Shown: positions 45,010 through 55,044, numbered from the stretch's first letter. The stretch is DNA of 64,000 nucleotides from Ginsengibacter hankyongi (GCF_008710285.1 NZ_VYQF01000001.1:1993501-2057500); one strand, 5' to 3'. Translations and numbers: made by a program. The notes: generated by a model not told the origin, from the sequence alone.

Positions 45010-45088
45010 GAAATAATTTAGTGCGGCATTTTACAATTATTTAATGCAGCGTTGGCAAAAATAATTTTTTTGGAACCAAATGAATAAG

Positions 45089-45116
45089 TAGATTTGTGTA
45101 GTTGCATAAACAACTA
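45089..45116 (+). promoter_or_regulatory. Promoter and MarR-type operator
   Basis: A TAGATTTG -7 element (45089-45096) is followed at once by a perfect inverted repeat, TAGTTG-N6-CAACTA (45099-45116), which ends one base before the MarR ATG. A TTTG that could serve as -33 box is at 45069-45072, with shorter than usual spacing. The position suggests autorepression. Confidence 0.6.
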
Positions 45117-45117
45117 T

Positions 45118-45579
45118 ATGCCAAACAACCAATTTAAGAAAGGGGAATTATACAGCTTTATTACCGGGAAAGCTTCCACTGCTATCGCAAGAAGATTACA
45201 GAAAAACTTTAAACAGTCTGGTATTGAAGTAACAATTGAACAATGGAGTGTGCTGTATCATTTGTGGAAGCAGGAAGGCCAAAGCCAGCAGCAATTGTGT
45301 GATGCCACCTTTCGTGATAAACCCAGCATAACCAGGTTGGTGGATAACCTTGAAAAACAAAAGCTGGTTAAAAGAGTGCCTTCAAAAGAAGATAGAAGAA
45401 TTAACCTGATCTATTTAACCAAAGAAGCTTTGAGCCTGCAGGAAAAAACGATGGCGTTAGCAAATAAAACGTTGAACGAAGCGTTGGAGGGTGTAACAAA
45501 CGGGCAAATAGAAATAGCTAAGGAGGTTTTACAGAAAGTATACGATAACCTCTCAAATCTTCCTTTAACAGATTTATAA
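45118..45579 (+). CDS. MarR-family transcriptional regulator
   Basis: 153 residues from ATG 45118 (MPNNQFKKGELYSF); a TTG at 45094 lies inside the promoter and is not used. The winged HTH is clear (QSQQQLCDATFRDKPSITRL, with the wing at KRVPSKEDRRINLIYL). The dimer helices are at both ends. A near-perfect palindrome covers the likely transcription start, so it probably represses itself and the acyl-CoA dehydrogenase gene 40 nt downstream, perhaps sensing an acyl-CoA or aromatic compound. Confidence 0.93.
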   Translation: MPNNQFKKGELYSFITGKASTAIARRLQKNFKQSGIEVTIEQWSVLYHLWKQEGQSQQQLCDATFRDKPSITRLVDNLEKQKLVKRVPSKEDRRINLIYLTKEALSLQEKTMALANKTLNEALEGVTNGQIEIAKEVLQKVYDNLSNLPLTDL

Positions 45580-45619
45580 AAAGATTGAAAAAAATACCTA
45601 ACTAATAAAATTAAAAATC

Positions 45620-47410
45620 ATGAGTACTACAACAACCGGTTCACTTTTAAAAGGTGGCGAATGGCTGATAAAACAAAGCAATGCGTTTGAAACATTTACT
45701 CCTGAAGATTTTACCGAGGAACAACTAATGGTCCGTGATATGTGTAACCAGTTTTTGCGGGCAGAAGTTTTACCTGTTATTGAACGAATTGATAAAATGG
45801 AGCCGGGTCTGATGCCATCACTTATGGATAAAGCGGGCTCGCAGGGATTATTGGGCGCATCAGTGCCGGAAGAATTAAATGGCCTTGGAAAGGATTTTGT
45901 GACTTCCACGTTGGTAAGCGAAGGGCTTGGTGGTGGTTATTCATTCAGTGTTGCAATGAGTGCGCATGCAGGTATTGGCACTTTGCCCATTTTATATTTT
46001 GGAACCGAAGAGCAAAAAAAGAAGTATGTATCAAAATTAGCTACCGGTGCATGGAAAGGTTCTTACGGACTAACGGAACCGGGTAGTGGCAGTGATGCCT
46101 TGGGCGCTAAAACAACAGCAACACTTTCTGCCGACGGGAAATTTTATTTGCTTAACGGTCAGAAATGCTGGATTACCAACGGAGGTTTTGCAGACGTGTA
46201 CACGGTGTTTGCGAAAATCGACGGAGACAAATTCACTGCGTTTATTGTTGAGCGTGGATTTGAAGGATTTACACAAGGGCCTGAGGAACATAAAATGGGC
46301 ATCAAAGGTTCTTCAACGGTACAATTATATTTCCAGGATTGCAAAGTGCCCGTAGAAAACGTATTAGGCGAAGTTGGGAAAGGACACATCATTGCTTTTA
46401 ATATATTAAATATCGGGCGATTAAAATTAGCTGCTGCTGCCATTGGCGGTGCAAAGCTCGCTTTAACTGAAACAATACAATACGCAAAAACAAGGGAACA
46501 ATTTAAAACACCCATTGCAAATTTTGGAGCTATTAAACACAAGCTTGCTGAAATGGCTATCAAAATTTACGCAGATGAAAGTGCATTATACAGAACCGCA
46601 AAATGGATTGATGAAAAAGAAGCTGAATTGCTGGCATCGGGTAAACCATTCAACGAAGCATTACTAGGCGCAGCTGAAGAGTATGCAATTGAATGTGCCA
46701 TCCTTAAAGTTCATGGAAGTGAAGCATTGGATTTTGTTGTTGATGAAGGGGTACAGGTTCATGGCGGTAATGGTTACAGTGATGAGTATAACATCAGCAG
46801 GGCGTATCGTGATAGCCGTATCAACCGTATTTATGAAGGGACCAACGAAATTAACAGGTTGCTTACAGTTGACATGATGCTGAAAAGGGCAATGAAAGGA
46901 AAGCTTGACCTGATGGGCCCTGCGATGAGTGTTCAAAAGGAATTAATGAGCATTCCCGAATTTGGTGATGGCGAAGAAGGTTCTTTTTCGAAAGAACAAA
47001 AAATAATCGTCAATATGAAGAAATGCATATTGATGGTCGCTGGTGCAGCGGTCCAAAAACTAATGAACAATCTTACTAATGAACAGGAAATTATTATGAA
47101 TATTGCTGATATGGCTATAGAAACTTTTGTTGCAGAAAGCTTCCTGCTTCGTGTAATGAAAGCAGCAGATAAAAATGGCGAAGAAAGTAATAAAGTACAG
47201 GTAGCAATGATGCAATGTTATCTTAATGATGCAGTTGATACAATTGCCAAATGTGGCAAGGAAGCAATCAATGCTTTTGCAGAAGGTGATGAACCAAAAA
47301 TGATGTTGCTTGGTTTAAAACGGTTTACTAAAACAGAACCTTTTAATAGTAAAGATGCGAGGAGGTTAATTGCGGATAAATTAATTGAAGAAAATATTTA
47401 TAGGCTTTAA
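45620..47410 (+). CDS. Acyl-CoA dehydrogenase
   Basis: 596 residues, acyl-CoA dehydrogenase with a C-terminal extension of about 170 residues, a form common in Bacteroidota. YGLTEPGSGSD and CWITNGGFAD are the two family FAD/substrate signatures. VHGGNGYSDEYNISRAYRD and IYEGTNEI mark the C-terminal catalytic region. It performs the first, FAD-dependent step of fatty-acid beta-oxidation. It follows marR and ends at a strong terminator. Confidence 0.95.
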   Translation: MSTTTTGSLLKGGEWLIKQSNAFETFTPEDFTEEQLMVRDMCNQFLRAEVLPVIERIDKMEPGLMPSLMDKAGSQGLLGASVPEELNGLGKDFVTSTLVSEGLGGGYSFSVAMSAHAGIGTLPILYFGTEEQKKKYVSKLATGAWKGSYGLTEPGSGSDALGAKTTATLSADGKFYLLNGQKCWITNGGFADVYTVFAKIDGDKFTAFIVERGFEGFTQGPEEHKMGIKGSSTVQLYFQDCKVPVENVLGEVGKGHIIAFNILNIGRLKLAAAAIGGAKLALTETIQYAKTREQFKTPIANFGAIKHKLAEMAIKIYADESALYRTAKWIDEKEAELLASGKPFNEALLGAAEEYAIECAILKVHGSEALDFVVDEGVQVHGGNGYSDEYNISRAYRDSRINRIYEGTNEINRLLTVDMMLKRAMKGKLDLMGPAMSVQKELMSIPEFGDGEEGSFSKEQKIIVNMKKCILMVAGAAVQKLMNNLTNEQEIIMNIADMAIETFVAESFLLRVMKAADKNGEESNKVQVAMMQCYLNDAVDTIAKCGKEAINAFAEGDEPKMMLLGLKRFTKTEPFNSKDARRLIADKLIEENIYRL

Positions 47411-47440
47411 GCCATTTAATTTTATTAGTCGGGTATGGAG

Positions 47441-47468
47441 AGCTTTGGTTTTTTAGCCAAAGCTTTTT
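47441..47468 (+). terminator. Terminator after the acyl-CoA dehydrogenase gene
   Basis: AGCTTTGG (47441-47448) pairs with CCAAAGCT (47457-47464), followed by a T run. Confidence 0.85.
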
Positions 47469-47491
47469 GATTTTTGTTCTAACTTTATTGC

Positions 47492-48658
47492 ATGAAATTT
47501 ATCTTTTCTGTACTCTTCACTTCTTCTATCTTTTTGTCTTTTTCTCAAATTAAATCGCCTGATTTTTTTTATGTAAAAACAACTGATTCATTGCCATTTT
47601 TAAAATATGGTATAGGCGAAGACCGGCTCGGAGGAGCTAAAATGACATTTCTTGACAGCAATATTATTTTAAAAGTTGTAGATAGTTTTCATACGGATTA
47701 TAAAGTACAACTTTCAAAATTACATTCCGCTTATATAAGTAAAAGCAAGGTTATTGAAACGATAGGCGTTAACACCCTGGAGCATTTAACGGATAGCTGG
47801 AAAGTATGGGGTGATTCTTTATTCGATTTCGTAACTGTAAAACTGGATGAAAAACTTCCTTACAGTAGTGTTATGGAAATTCATCCGTCAAGGATTGTAG
47901 TTGATATTTTTGGCGTAACGAGTAATACGAATTGGATTACTCAATTATCTACTGCAAAAGAAATTAAGAATGCCTGGTATGAGCAGCCGGAAGATGATGT
48001 AATGCGGGTTTTTATTGAATTAAAACATCCGCAGTTTTGGGGCTATACAATTTATTATGATTCTTTAAATAAACTAACGATAAGGGTTAAACGACAACCA
48101 AAAGTATTGGCTTTAAAAAATCTTAAAATAGCAATTGATGCCGGCCATGGCGGTGATAATGTAGGCGCTAGCGGTGTTGCAACTAATATCAAAGAAAAAG
48201 ACTATACTTTGCTGATTGCAAAGCAACTTGAAACAGCCTTAAAACTAAGGAAGGCAAAAGTTGTGATGACACGGAACAAAGACACAACTCTTAGCATGCC
48301 TGAAAGAATCAATTTTTTAAAGCAGCAAAATCCTGATCTGTTAATAAGTGTTCATTTAAATTCCGCAGATATGGATACTGTACGTGGAGTAAGCACTTAT
48401 TACCGGTATATTGGATTCAGGCCATTGAGCCAGGCTATTTTAAAAAGTATGTTGCAGGCAACTGGCCTCAAAGAGTATGGTAATGTAGGAAGTTTTAATT
48501 TTTCGTTAAGCGGTCCAACGGATTATCCAAATTGCCTGGTGGAGGTTGCTTTCCTCAGTAATAAAAGCGATGAGAAAAAGATTCTCAATCCTAAATTTCG
48601 CAATTTGGTTGCACAAAGGATTATTGCAGGAATTGAGGAATTTTTAAAAAACTTATAA
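47492..48658 (+). CDS. N-acetylmuramoyl-L-alanine amidase (Amidase_3)
   Basis: 388 residues with a signal peptide (MKFIFSVLFTSSIFLSFSQ). The first about 200 residues are a beta-rich region of unclear role; the zinc amidase follows: IAIDAGHGGDNVGASG (first His), KEKDYTLLIAKQL (Glu), SVHLNSAD (second His), and VEVAFLSNKSDE (catalytic Glu). It cleaves the bond between MurNAc and the peptide stem in peptidoglycan during division or turnover. It ends 20 nt before the aminotransferase gene. Confidence 0.95.
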   Translation: MKFIFSVLFTSSIFLSFSQIKSPDFFYVKTTDSLPFLKYGIGEDRLGGAKMTFLDSNIILKVVDSFHTDYKVQLSKLHSAYISKSKVIETIGVNTLEHLTDSWKVWGDSLFDFVTVKLDEKLPYSSVMEIHPSRIVVDIFGVTSNTNWITQLSTAKEIKNAWYEQPEDDVMRVFIELKHPQFWGYTIYYDSLNKLTIRVKRQPKVLALKNLKIAIDAGHGGDNVGASGVATNIKEKDYTLLIAKQLETALKLRKAKVVMTRNKDTTLSMPERINFLKQQNPDLLISVHLNSADMDTVRGVSTYYRYIGFRPLSQAILKSMLQATGLKEYGNVGSFNFSLSGPTDYPNCLVEVAFLSNKSDEKKILNPKFRNLVAQRIIAGIEEFLKNL

Positions 48659-48678
48659 GTATATTTATTTAAAACGAT

Positions 48679-49980
48679 ATGAAGGTGAACGAGAAATTAA
48701 ACACAGCGGAAAAAAGAACTTTAGGAAAATTAAGTAATCTTTCAGAAACGCTCATTGGTTCTGAAATTGTAAAGCTTGGAGCTGATATAAAAGAAAAAAT
48801 TACGGGAGGAGAAACGATTTATAATTTTACTATTGGTGATTTTGATTCTTCTATTTTTCCAATTCCAAAAAAGCTAGAAGAAGAAATAGTGAATGCATAT
48901 CATCATGGGTTCACGACCTACCCTCCTGCGGATGGGATTCTTTCTTTGCGAGAATCTGTTTCCTCATTTATAAAAGAAAGAGAAGGCCTCGATTATAATT
49001 CAAAAGAAATACTCATTGCCGCAGGTGGCCGCCCGCTTATATATGCATTATACCGTGCTGTGGTCGACAGAGATGATAAAGTTATTTATGCTGTTCCCAG
49101 TTGGAACAATAATCACTATGTACATTTTGTTGAAGGGCAACATGAGGTAATAGAAACTACTGCCGAAAATAACTTTATGCCAACGGCAGAAGATATTCAG
49201 CCACATATTGAAGATGCTGTTCTTATCGCATTATGCTCTCCTCTAAACCCAACGGGTACTGTGTTTAAAAAGGAAGAGCTGGAGAAAATTTGTGATATGG
49301 TACTTGAAGAAAATATGCGGCGTGGAGATGATGAAAAAAAATTATATTTTATGTACGACCAGATGTATTGGACACTTACGTTTGGCGATACCAAACATTA
49401 TAATCCAGTTAGCTTACGGCCGGAAATGAAACAGTACACCATTTTTATTGATGGTATCAGTAAAGCTTTTGCTGCTACGGGTGTTCGTGTAGGCTGGGCG
49501 TTAGGTCCAGAAAATGTACTGGCAAAAATGAAAGCTATTAACAGCCATATAGGTGCGTGGAGCCCAATGGCTGAACAACATGCTACCGCGAAATTTCTTT
49601 TACAAAAAGATGTAATAGATAAGTACCTGTCACATTTTAAAAAAGAACTGGAAGAAAGATTACAACTTATTTATAAAGGGTTTCAAAAATTAAAAGCTGA
49701 AGGTTTTACTGTGGATGCATGCGCACCTCAGGCCGCTATTTATCTTACCATACAGATAAGCCTTGCTGGTAAAAAAACAAATGATGGGAAAATGCTTTCA
49801 AACCAGGCTGATGTTACTTCTTATGTCTTGAATGAGGCTAAATTAGCCGTGGTTCCTTTTTATGCCTTTGGAGCTCCAAAAACTTCCGATTGGTATCGCC
49901 TTAGTGTAGGCACTTGTAAAAAAGAAGAAATCCCTGCAATGCTGGAGCAGTTAAACGGAGCATTAAGCAAACTCTCTTAG
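48679..49980 (+). CDS. Class I/II PLP-dependent aminotransferase
   Basis: 433 residues, fold type I aminotransferase. SPLNPTGTVF holds the PLP-contacting Asn, YFMYDQMYW the Asp and Tyr, and IDGISKAFAATGVRVGW the Schiff-base lysine; the final Arg is in YRLSVGTC. It resembles aspartate or aromatic amino-acid aminotransferases; the exact substrate cannot be given. The aspartate-semialdehyde dehydrogenase gene lies next to it in convergent orientation. Confidence 0.9.
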   Translation: MKVNEKLNTAEKRTLGKLSNLSETLIGSEIVKLGADIKEKITGGETIYNFTIGDFDSSIFPIPKKLEEEIVNAYHHGFTTYPPADGILSLRESVSSFIKEREGLDYNSKEILIAAGGRPLIYALYRAVVDRDDKVIYAVPSWNNNHYVHFVEGQHEVIETTAENNFMPTAEDIQPHIEDAVLIALCSPLNPTGTVFKKEELEKICDMVLEENMRRGDDEKKLYFMYDQMYWTLTFGDTKHYNPVSLRPEMKQYTIFIDGISKAFAATGVRVGWALGPENVLAKMKAINSHIGAWSPMAEQHATAKFLLQKDVIDKYLSHFKKELEERLQLIYKGFQKLKAEGFTVDACAPQAAIYLTIQISLAGKKTNDGKMLSNQADVTSYVLNEAKLAVVPFYAFGAPKTSDWYRLSVGTCKKEEIPAMLEQLNGALSKLS

Positions 49981-50015
49981 ATAAATCTGCTTAATGCTTT
50001 AATTAGTTTTATTTC

Positions 50016-51008
50016 TTAACTGATTATTCCTTTTTCCAGTAAATATTCTGCTATCTGAACCGCATTGGTAGCAGCGCCTTTACGAAGGTTATCACTTACA
50101 ATCCAGCAGTTCAAAGTATTCGGCTGAGATTCATCCCTCCTTATTCTGCCTACAAAAGTTTCATCTTTTTCATGAGCGGTTAACGGCATAGGATAAACGA
50201 AATTTTCGATATCATCCTGGATTACTACACCCGGAGAAGCAGATAAAATTTTCTTTACTTCATCAATGTCAAAATCATTTTCAAATTCAATATTTACACT
50301 TTCGCTGTGGCCGCCAATAACAGGAATGCGTACACAGGTTGCCGTTAGTTGAATAGAATTATCGCCAATGATCTTCCTGGTCTCATTCACCATTTTCATT
50401 TCTTCTTTGGTATAACCATTTTCAAGAAACACATCTATTTGCGGAATAGCATTTTTATCAATCGGATATTTGTATGCCATTTCTCCCTGGACATTCTTTC
50501 TTTCATTTTCCATTTGTTGCACAGCTTTAACCCCCGTACCCGTTACACTTTGATAAGTGGAAACCACTACCCTTTTTATTTTGTATTTCTGATGAAGCGG
50601 GTTTAATACCAGCACCATCTGTATGGTAGAGCAATTGGGATTAGCAATTATTTTATCTTCCTTAGTTAAAACATTTGCATTCACTTCGGGTACAACTAAT
50701 TTTTTTGAAGGATCCATGCGCCATGCAGAAGAATTATCAATTACAGTAATTCCGGCTTCGGCAAATTTTGGAGCCAAAGCGAGCGATGTTCCTCCTCCTG
50801 CTGAAAATATTGCCACAGCAGGTTTTGCAGCAATAGCATCATCAGCAGATACGACTTTGTATTTTTTATTCTTAAATGTAATTTCTTTCCCTATTGATTT
50901 TTCAGAAGCTACAGGTATAATTTCTGAAACGGGGAAATTTCTTTCCTCCAGCACTTGTAACATTTTGCTTCCCACCAAACCGGTGGCACCCACAACGGCA
51001 ATTTTCAT
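50016..51008 (-). CDS. asd: Aspartate-semialdehyde dehydrogenase
   Basis: 330 residues. The NADP-binding start is VGATGLVGSKMLQVL; the catalytic cysteine is in IANPNCSTIQM; the catalytic His is in RIPVIGGHSESVN. It makes aspartate semialdehyde for the lysine, diaminopimelate, threonine and methionine pathways. It has its own promoter element at 51056-51063 and runs convergent with the aminotransferase gene, with 35 nt between stops. Confidence 0.97.
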   Translation of the reverse strand: MKIAVVGATGLVGSKMLQVLEERNFPVSEIIPVASEKSIGKEITFKNKKYKVVSADDAIAAKPAVAIFSAGGGTSLALAPKFAEAGITVIDNSSAWRMDPSKKLVVPEVNANVLTKEDKIIANPNCSTIQMVLVLNPLHQKYKIKRVVVSTYQSVTGTGVKAVQQMENERKNVQGEMAYKYPIDKNAIPQIDVFLENGYTKEEMKMVNETRKIIGDNSIQLTATCVRIPVIGGHSESVNIEFENDFDIDEVKKILSASPGVVIQDDIENFVYPMPLTAHEKDETFVGRIRRDESQPNTLNCWIVSDNLRKGAATNAVQIAEYLLEKGIIS

Positions 51009-51055
51009 TTTTCTGTTTTTTATATTTGATTTAATTAATAATTTCTAAATAAATG

Positions 51056-51063
51056 CAAATCTA
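51056..51063 (-). promoter_or_regulatory. -7 promoter element TAGATTTG before asd
   Basis: A perfect TAnnTTTG match on the minus strand, 47 nt before the asd start. The divergent lamin-tail gene starts only 87 nt from asd, so its promoter must overlap this region. Confidence 0.5.
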
Positions 51064-51095
51064 TAAAGTGGTTATCTTTAAATAAAGCTGCACTA

Positions 51096-53708
51096 ATGAT
51101 AAAAAAATATTTTGCATTTTTTTATATGATGTTATTCATGAGCTTTTTTACCCATGCTCAGCTTTCAGAAAACTTTAATGACGGGGATTTTACTGCTAAT
51201 CCGGCCTGGTCAGGCGGTACTTCTGATTTTGTTGTGAATTCATCATTACAACTGCAAAGTAACAACACAGTTGCAAATAGCAATTATTTTCTCAGTGCAC
51301 CAAATTCTCTTGCTACATCCGCTCAGTGGGATATGTACATTCAGCTTGCTTTTAATCCCTCTTCCGCTAATTATGTTGATGTTTATTTAACGGCGTCTGA
51401 CGATGATCTTGCACTAAATACAACTACCGGATATTTTGTTCGCATAGGTGATACCAACGATGAGATATGTCTGTACCGGAAAGATAATGATGGCATTACA
51501 ACTAAGATAATTGATGGAACTGGTGGCATTTTGAATAAGAGTAATAACTTGATGAAAATAAAAGTTATAAGGGATGCATCCAATCAATGGATTCTTTCTA
51601 GAGATTTAACCGGTACGGGAAACAGTTATACAACCGAAGGCGCTGCTACAGACGCAACTTATACTTCGTCAGCATTCTTTGGTTTTTATATAAAACAAAG
51701 TACAGCGTCATTTTTTCAAAAGCACTTTTTTGATGATATCGAAATTAAAAACTACGAACCCGATGTTACGCCGCCTGCGCTGCAATCCGCAACGGCCATA
51801 TCTGCTAATGTAGTTGATGTATTGTTTAATGAAGCTGTCGAAATAAACAGCAGCCAGTTGGTAACAAATTATTTCGCTAATAATAGCTTAGGGGGCCCAT
51901 CAACGGCAGCGCTTGACGGTGTAAATCCCAGCCTGGTGCATCTTACGTTTGCGAATTCATTTACTAATGCCGTTACGTACACGCTTTCTGTAAATGGAGT
52001 TACAGACCTTTCTGGAAATGCAATAAATAATGGCACAGCAAATTTCAGTTTTTACACACCGCAACAATATGATGTAGTAATTGATGAAATAATGGCTGAT
52101 CCAACACCGCAGACAGGATTGCCGAATAGCGAATGGGTTGAGTTAAGAAACACATCTGACTTTGCAATTAATTTGCGTGGATGGAAATTTGCTGATGCAA
52201 CAAGGCAAAGCGGAATAATGCCTGATTTTGTTTTGCAACCCGATAGTTTTGTAATTGTTTGTACCGGTTCTGCCGTTGGCGGCCTTGCACCATTTGGAAC
52301 TACATTCGGAGTTGCCAGTTTCCCTTCTCTTGATAATGACGGCGATATGATATCATTATATGCGAGGGATGGAAAAACTATTCACGCGGTTCAATACACA
52401 TCAGCATGGTATCAAGACGAACTTAAAAAAGATGGGGGATGGACGTTGGAAATGATAGACACAAAAAATCCATGCAGTGGCATCAGTAACTGGAAGGCCA
52501 GCATGAATGCAACAGGCGGCACTCCAAGCAGTAAAAATTCAGTAGACGGTGTAAATATTGATGAAACAGGCCCAAAACTTTTGCGGGCTTTCGCAGTAAA
52601 TAACACAACCATTACCCTCGTTTATGATGAACCGTTAGATAGTTTGAAAGCATCTATAGTTGCTAATTATACAATCGATGATGGGATTACTGCTATAAGT
52701 GCGACAGGCATTCCCCCTGTTTTTGACAAGGTAAGCGTAGCTTTAAATGTTCCAATTGTTCCTAATACTATTTATACAATTGCAGCAGCAAATATTGCGG
52801 ATTGCAAAGGGAATGTTATTGGTTCAAAAAACAGTGCCCGGTTTGGAATTGCACAAGAGACAGATAGTTTAGATATCGTTATTAATGAAATACTATACAA
52901 TCCAAAACCTGATGGAGTTGATTACGTGGAATTGTATAACCGTTCTCAAAAAATAATTGATCTAAGCCACCTATATATCGCCAACCGCAATGGCAGCAAT
53001 ATTATAAGCAGTATTCAACGAGTGGCTAAAGAAGGCAATTTATTATTTCCCAAGGATTTTATAGTTCTTACTTCGGATGCCTTTTCGGTAAAAAATCAAT
53101 ACATAACAACTAATCCTGATGCCTTTATGCCGGTAAGCAGTATGCCGCCCTTTCCAGATGACGCGGGGCATGTAGTTATTTTAAACAACCGGGGTAATAT
53201 AATTGATGAAGTTGATTATTCTGATAAATGGCAGTTCCCTCTTATTGCAAATACGGAAGGTGTTTCCCTGGAACGGATAAATTATGATGGACCATCTGTT
53301 CAAAGTAATTTTCATTCAGCAGCAACTTCTTTTGGCTACGGAACACCGGGATATAAAAACTCACAATATAGCCTAAACGAAGGTGCGCCTGGTACAATTA
53401 CCGTCACGCCAGATGTATTCTCTCCTGATAATGATGGTACAGATGATTTTGCAACTATAAATTATAGTTTTCCGTCTCCGGGTTATGTTGCAAATATTAC
53501 CATATTTGACGCTAAAGGCCGGGAAGTGCGTTATCTCCAAAAAAATTCCTTAAGTGGTATAACAGGTTATTTCCGTTGGGACGGATTGGATGATAAGAAC
53601 AGAAAATTGTCAGAGGGCATTTATATTATTTACACAGAGATTTTTAATGCGGGGGGAAAGAAAAAGCAATTTAAAAATACGATTGTGCTGGCACGAAAAT
53701 ATCAATAA
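51096..53708 (+). CDS. Secreted lamin-tail-domain protein with FlgD-like C-terminus
   Basis: 870 residues with a signal peptide (MIKKYFAFFYMMLFMSFF, cut after HAQ). A laminin-G-like N-terminal domain (about 25-205) is followed by Ig-like repeats with the P-P-x-L start (VTPPALQSATAISANVVDVL), and two lamin-tail domains (VVIDEIMADPTPQTG; IVINEILYNPKPDGVDYVEL). The end (FSPDNDGTDDFATINYSF, then GYFRWDGLDDKNRKLSEG) is a FlgD-like or gliding-motility C-terminal domain. It is probably exposed on the cell surface. Function is not known; adhesion or DNA/polysaccharide binding is possible. Confidence 0.88.
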   Translation: MIKKYFAFFYMMLFMSFFTHAQLSENFNDGDFTANPAWSGGTSDFVVNSSLQLQSNNTVANSNYFLSAPNSLATSAQWDMYIQLAFNPSSANYVDVYLTASDDDLALNTTTGYFVRIGDTNDEICLYRKDNDGITTKIIDGTGGILNKSNNLMKIKVIRDASNQWILSRDLTGTGNSYTTEGAATDATYTSSAFFGFYIKQSTASFFQKHFFDDIEIKNYEPDVTPPALQSATAISANVVDVLFNEAVEINSSQLVTNYFANNSLGGPSTAALDGVNPSLVHLTFANSFTNAVTYTLSVNGVTDLSGNAINNGTANFSFYTPQQYDVVIDEIMADPTPQTGLPNSEWVELRNTSDFAINLRGWKFADATRQSGIMPDFVLQPDSFVIVCTGSAVGGLAPFGTTFGVASFPSLDNDGDMISLYARDGKTIHAVQYTSAWYQDELKKDGGWTLEMIDTKNPCSGISNWKASMNATGGTPSSKNSVDGVNIDETGPKLLRAFAVNNTTITLVYDEPLDSLKASIVANYTIDDGITAISATGIPPVFDKVSVALNVPIVPNTIYTIAAANIADCKGNVIGSKNSARFGIAQETDSLDIVINEILYNPKPDGVDYVELYNRSQKIIDLSHLYIANRNGSNIISSIQRVAKEGNLLFPKDFIVLTSDAFSVKNQYITTNPDAFMPVSSMPPFPDDAGHVVILNNRGNIIDEVDYSDKWQFPLIANTEGVSLERINYDGPSVQSNFHSAATSFGYGTPGYKNSQYSLNEGAPGTITVTPDVFSPDNDGTDDFATINYSFPSPGYVANITIFDAKGREVRYLQKNSLSGITGYFRWDGLDDKNRKLSEGIYIIYTEIFNAGGKKKQFKNTIVLARKYQ

Positions 53709-53729
53709 CCGAAACTTATTTTAAAATGG

Positions 53730-54017
53730 TTAATTGTTCCCGATGTTATCGATATCATCATCAAAATAATCGGGAAGTTTATTGAGTTGCGCTTTAATTA
53801 TAAAATAACTGGTGATGCCGAAAGCAAGGCCTAACATTCCTATGGAAAAAAGATTGTCCTTCCCAAAAATTATAACGCCTGCGATGACACCAATGACTTC
53901 TAAAGTAATCCAGCCAACTACTGTGTAAATTTTCCAGGTGCCTGGCTTAAGACCTTTGCTATGCGCAAGTCTTCCAATTTCCCTGGTTAGAAAAATAAGT
54001 ATAATTATTTCCAGCAT
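53730..54017 (-). CDS. Small membrane protein, unknown function
   Basis: 95 residues with three hydrophobic helices and a strongly acidic C-terminus (PDYFDDDIDNIGNN). The N-terminus (LEIIILIFLTREIGRLAHSK) recurs in small Bacteroidota membrane proteins, but I cannot name a family. It lies 62 nt downstream of the PfkB kinase gene in the same direction. Confidence 0.7.
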   Translation of the reverse strand: MLEIIILIFLTREIGRLAHSKGLKPGTWKIYTVVGWITLEVIGVIAGVIIFGKDNLFSIGMLGLAFGITSYFIIKAQLNKLPDYFDDDIDNIGNN

Positions 54018-54079
54018 AAATACAGTTTAAAAAATGGTAGGGTTAGCGTCGCACATCACACTTTATCTATCGCACATTA

Positions 54080-55003
54080 TTATACCAAATCAATATCAAA
54101 ATTTACCAGTTGTACAAACTCTTTCAAGCGAATGTCAATATCTTTCTTAGTAATTTCCTTTAGTCTTTGCGGGCCAAATTTTTCAACGCAGAAGCTCGCC
54201 ATTGCAGAACCTACGATAATAGCAGTTTTCATATTTTCAAAACTAATATCTTTTGAACGTGCAAGATGCCCAATGAAGCCGCCTGCGAAAGTATCTCCGG
54301 CACCTGTTGGATCAAAAACATCTTCTAACGGCAACGCAGGGGCGAAAAAAACATGATCATCATGAAACAATAAAGCGCCATGTTCGCCCTTTTTAATAAT
54401 AAGAAATTTTGGCCCCATTCCCATTACCTTCCTGGCTGCCTTTACCAATGAAAATTCACCGCTTAATTGTCTTGCCTCACTATCATTTATCATCAGCACA
54501 TCAACCATTTGCAAAACTTTTTTCAGGTCGTCAATTGCGCTTTCTATCCAAAAATTCATCGTATCCAGTACAATTAATTTTGGCCTGTTTCTTAGTTGAT
54601 TTATTACATTTATTTGTAGCGAAGGCATTAAATTCCCCAGCATTAGAAAATCAGCTCCCTGGTATTCTTCAGGAACTATAGGATTAAAATCTGCCAATAC
54701 ATTAAGGTCGGTTATTAAAGTATCACGGGTGTTCATATCAAGGTGGTATTTTCCGCTCCAGAAGAAAGATTTTTTATCTTTTACAATTTCCACCCCGGTT
54801 AATTCTACACCTCTTCTTTTAAGTTCACTCATTTCGTCTTCAGGGAAATCGTTGCCGACAATGGAAATTTGTTGAATAGGCTGCGATAAATGGCTGGCCG
54901 CGTAAGCTACATAAGTTGCAGAGCCACCAATAATTTTATCGATTTTTCCAAAAGGGGTTTCGATCGCGTCAAATGCCATTGTTCCGAGTGTAATTATTGC
55001 CAT
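54080..55003 (-). CDS. PfkB/ribokinase-family sugar kinase
   Basis: 307 residues from ATG 55003 (MAIITLGTMAFDAIETPFGK). A longer frame to 55222 would overlap the divergent Sua5-type gene and lacks a sensible N-terminus. Family signatures are IIGGSATYVAYAASHL near the start and FDPTGAGDTFAGGFIGHLA with the catalytic Asp. Substrate could be ribose, adenosine or another sugar; it cannot be told from sequence. A promoter element lies 34 nt before the start. Confidence 0.92.
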   Translation of the reverse strand: MAIITLGTMAFDAIETPFGKIDKIIGGSATYVAYAASHLSQPIQQISIVGNDFPEDEMSELKRRGVELTGVEIVKDKKSFFWSGKYHLDMNTRDTLITDLNVLADFNPIVPEEYQGADFLMLGNLMPSLQINVINQLRNRPKLIVLDTMNFWIESAIDDLKKVLQMVDVLMINDSEARQLSGEFSLVKAARKVMGMGPKFLIIKKGEHGALLFHDDHVFFAPALPLEDVFDPTGAGDTFAGGFIGHLARSKDISFENMKTAIIVGSAMASFCVEKFGPQRLKEITKKDIDIRLKEFVQLVNFDIDLV

Positions 55004-55036
55004 AGAAAGTTCCTGATTTATTTGTGTTTTGCGGTG

Positions 55037-55044
55037 CAAATGTA
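55037..55044 (-). promoter_or_regulatory. -7 promoter element TACATTTG before the PfkB kinase
   Basis: TAnnTTTG on the minus strand, 33 nt from the kinase start; it supports the shorter start at 55003. Confidence 0.5.
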
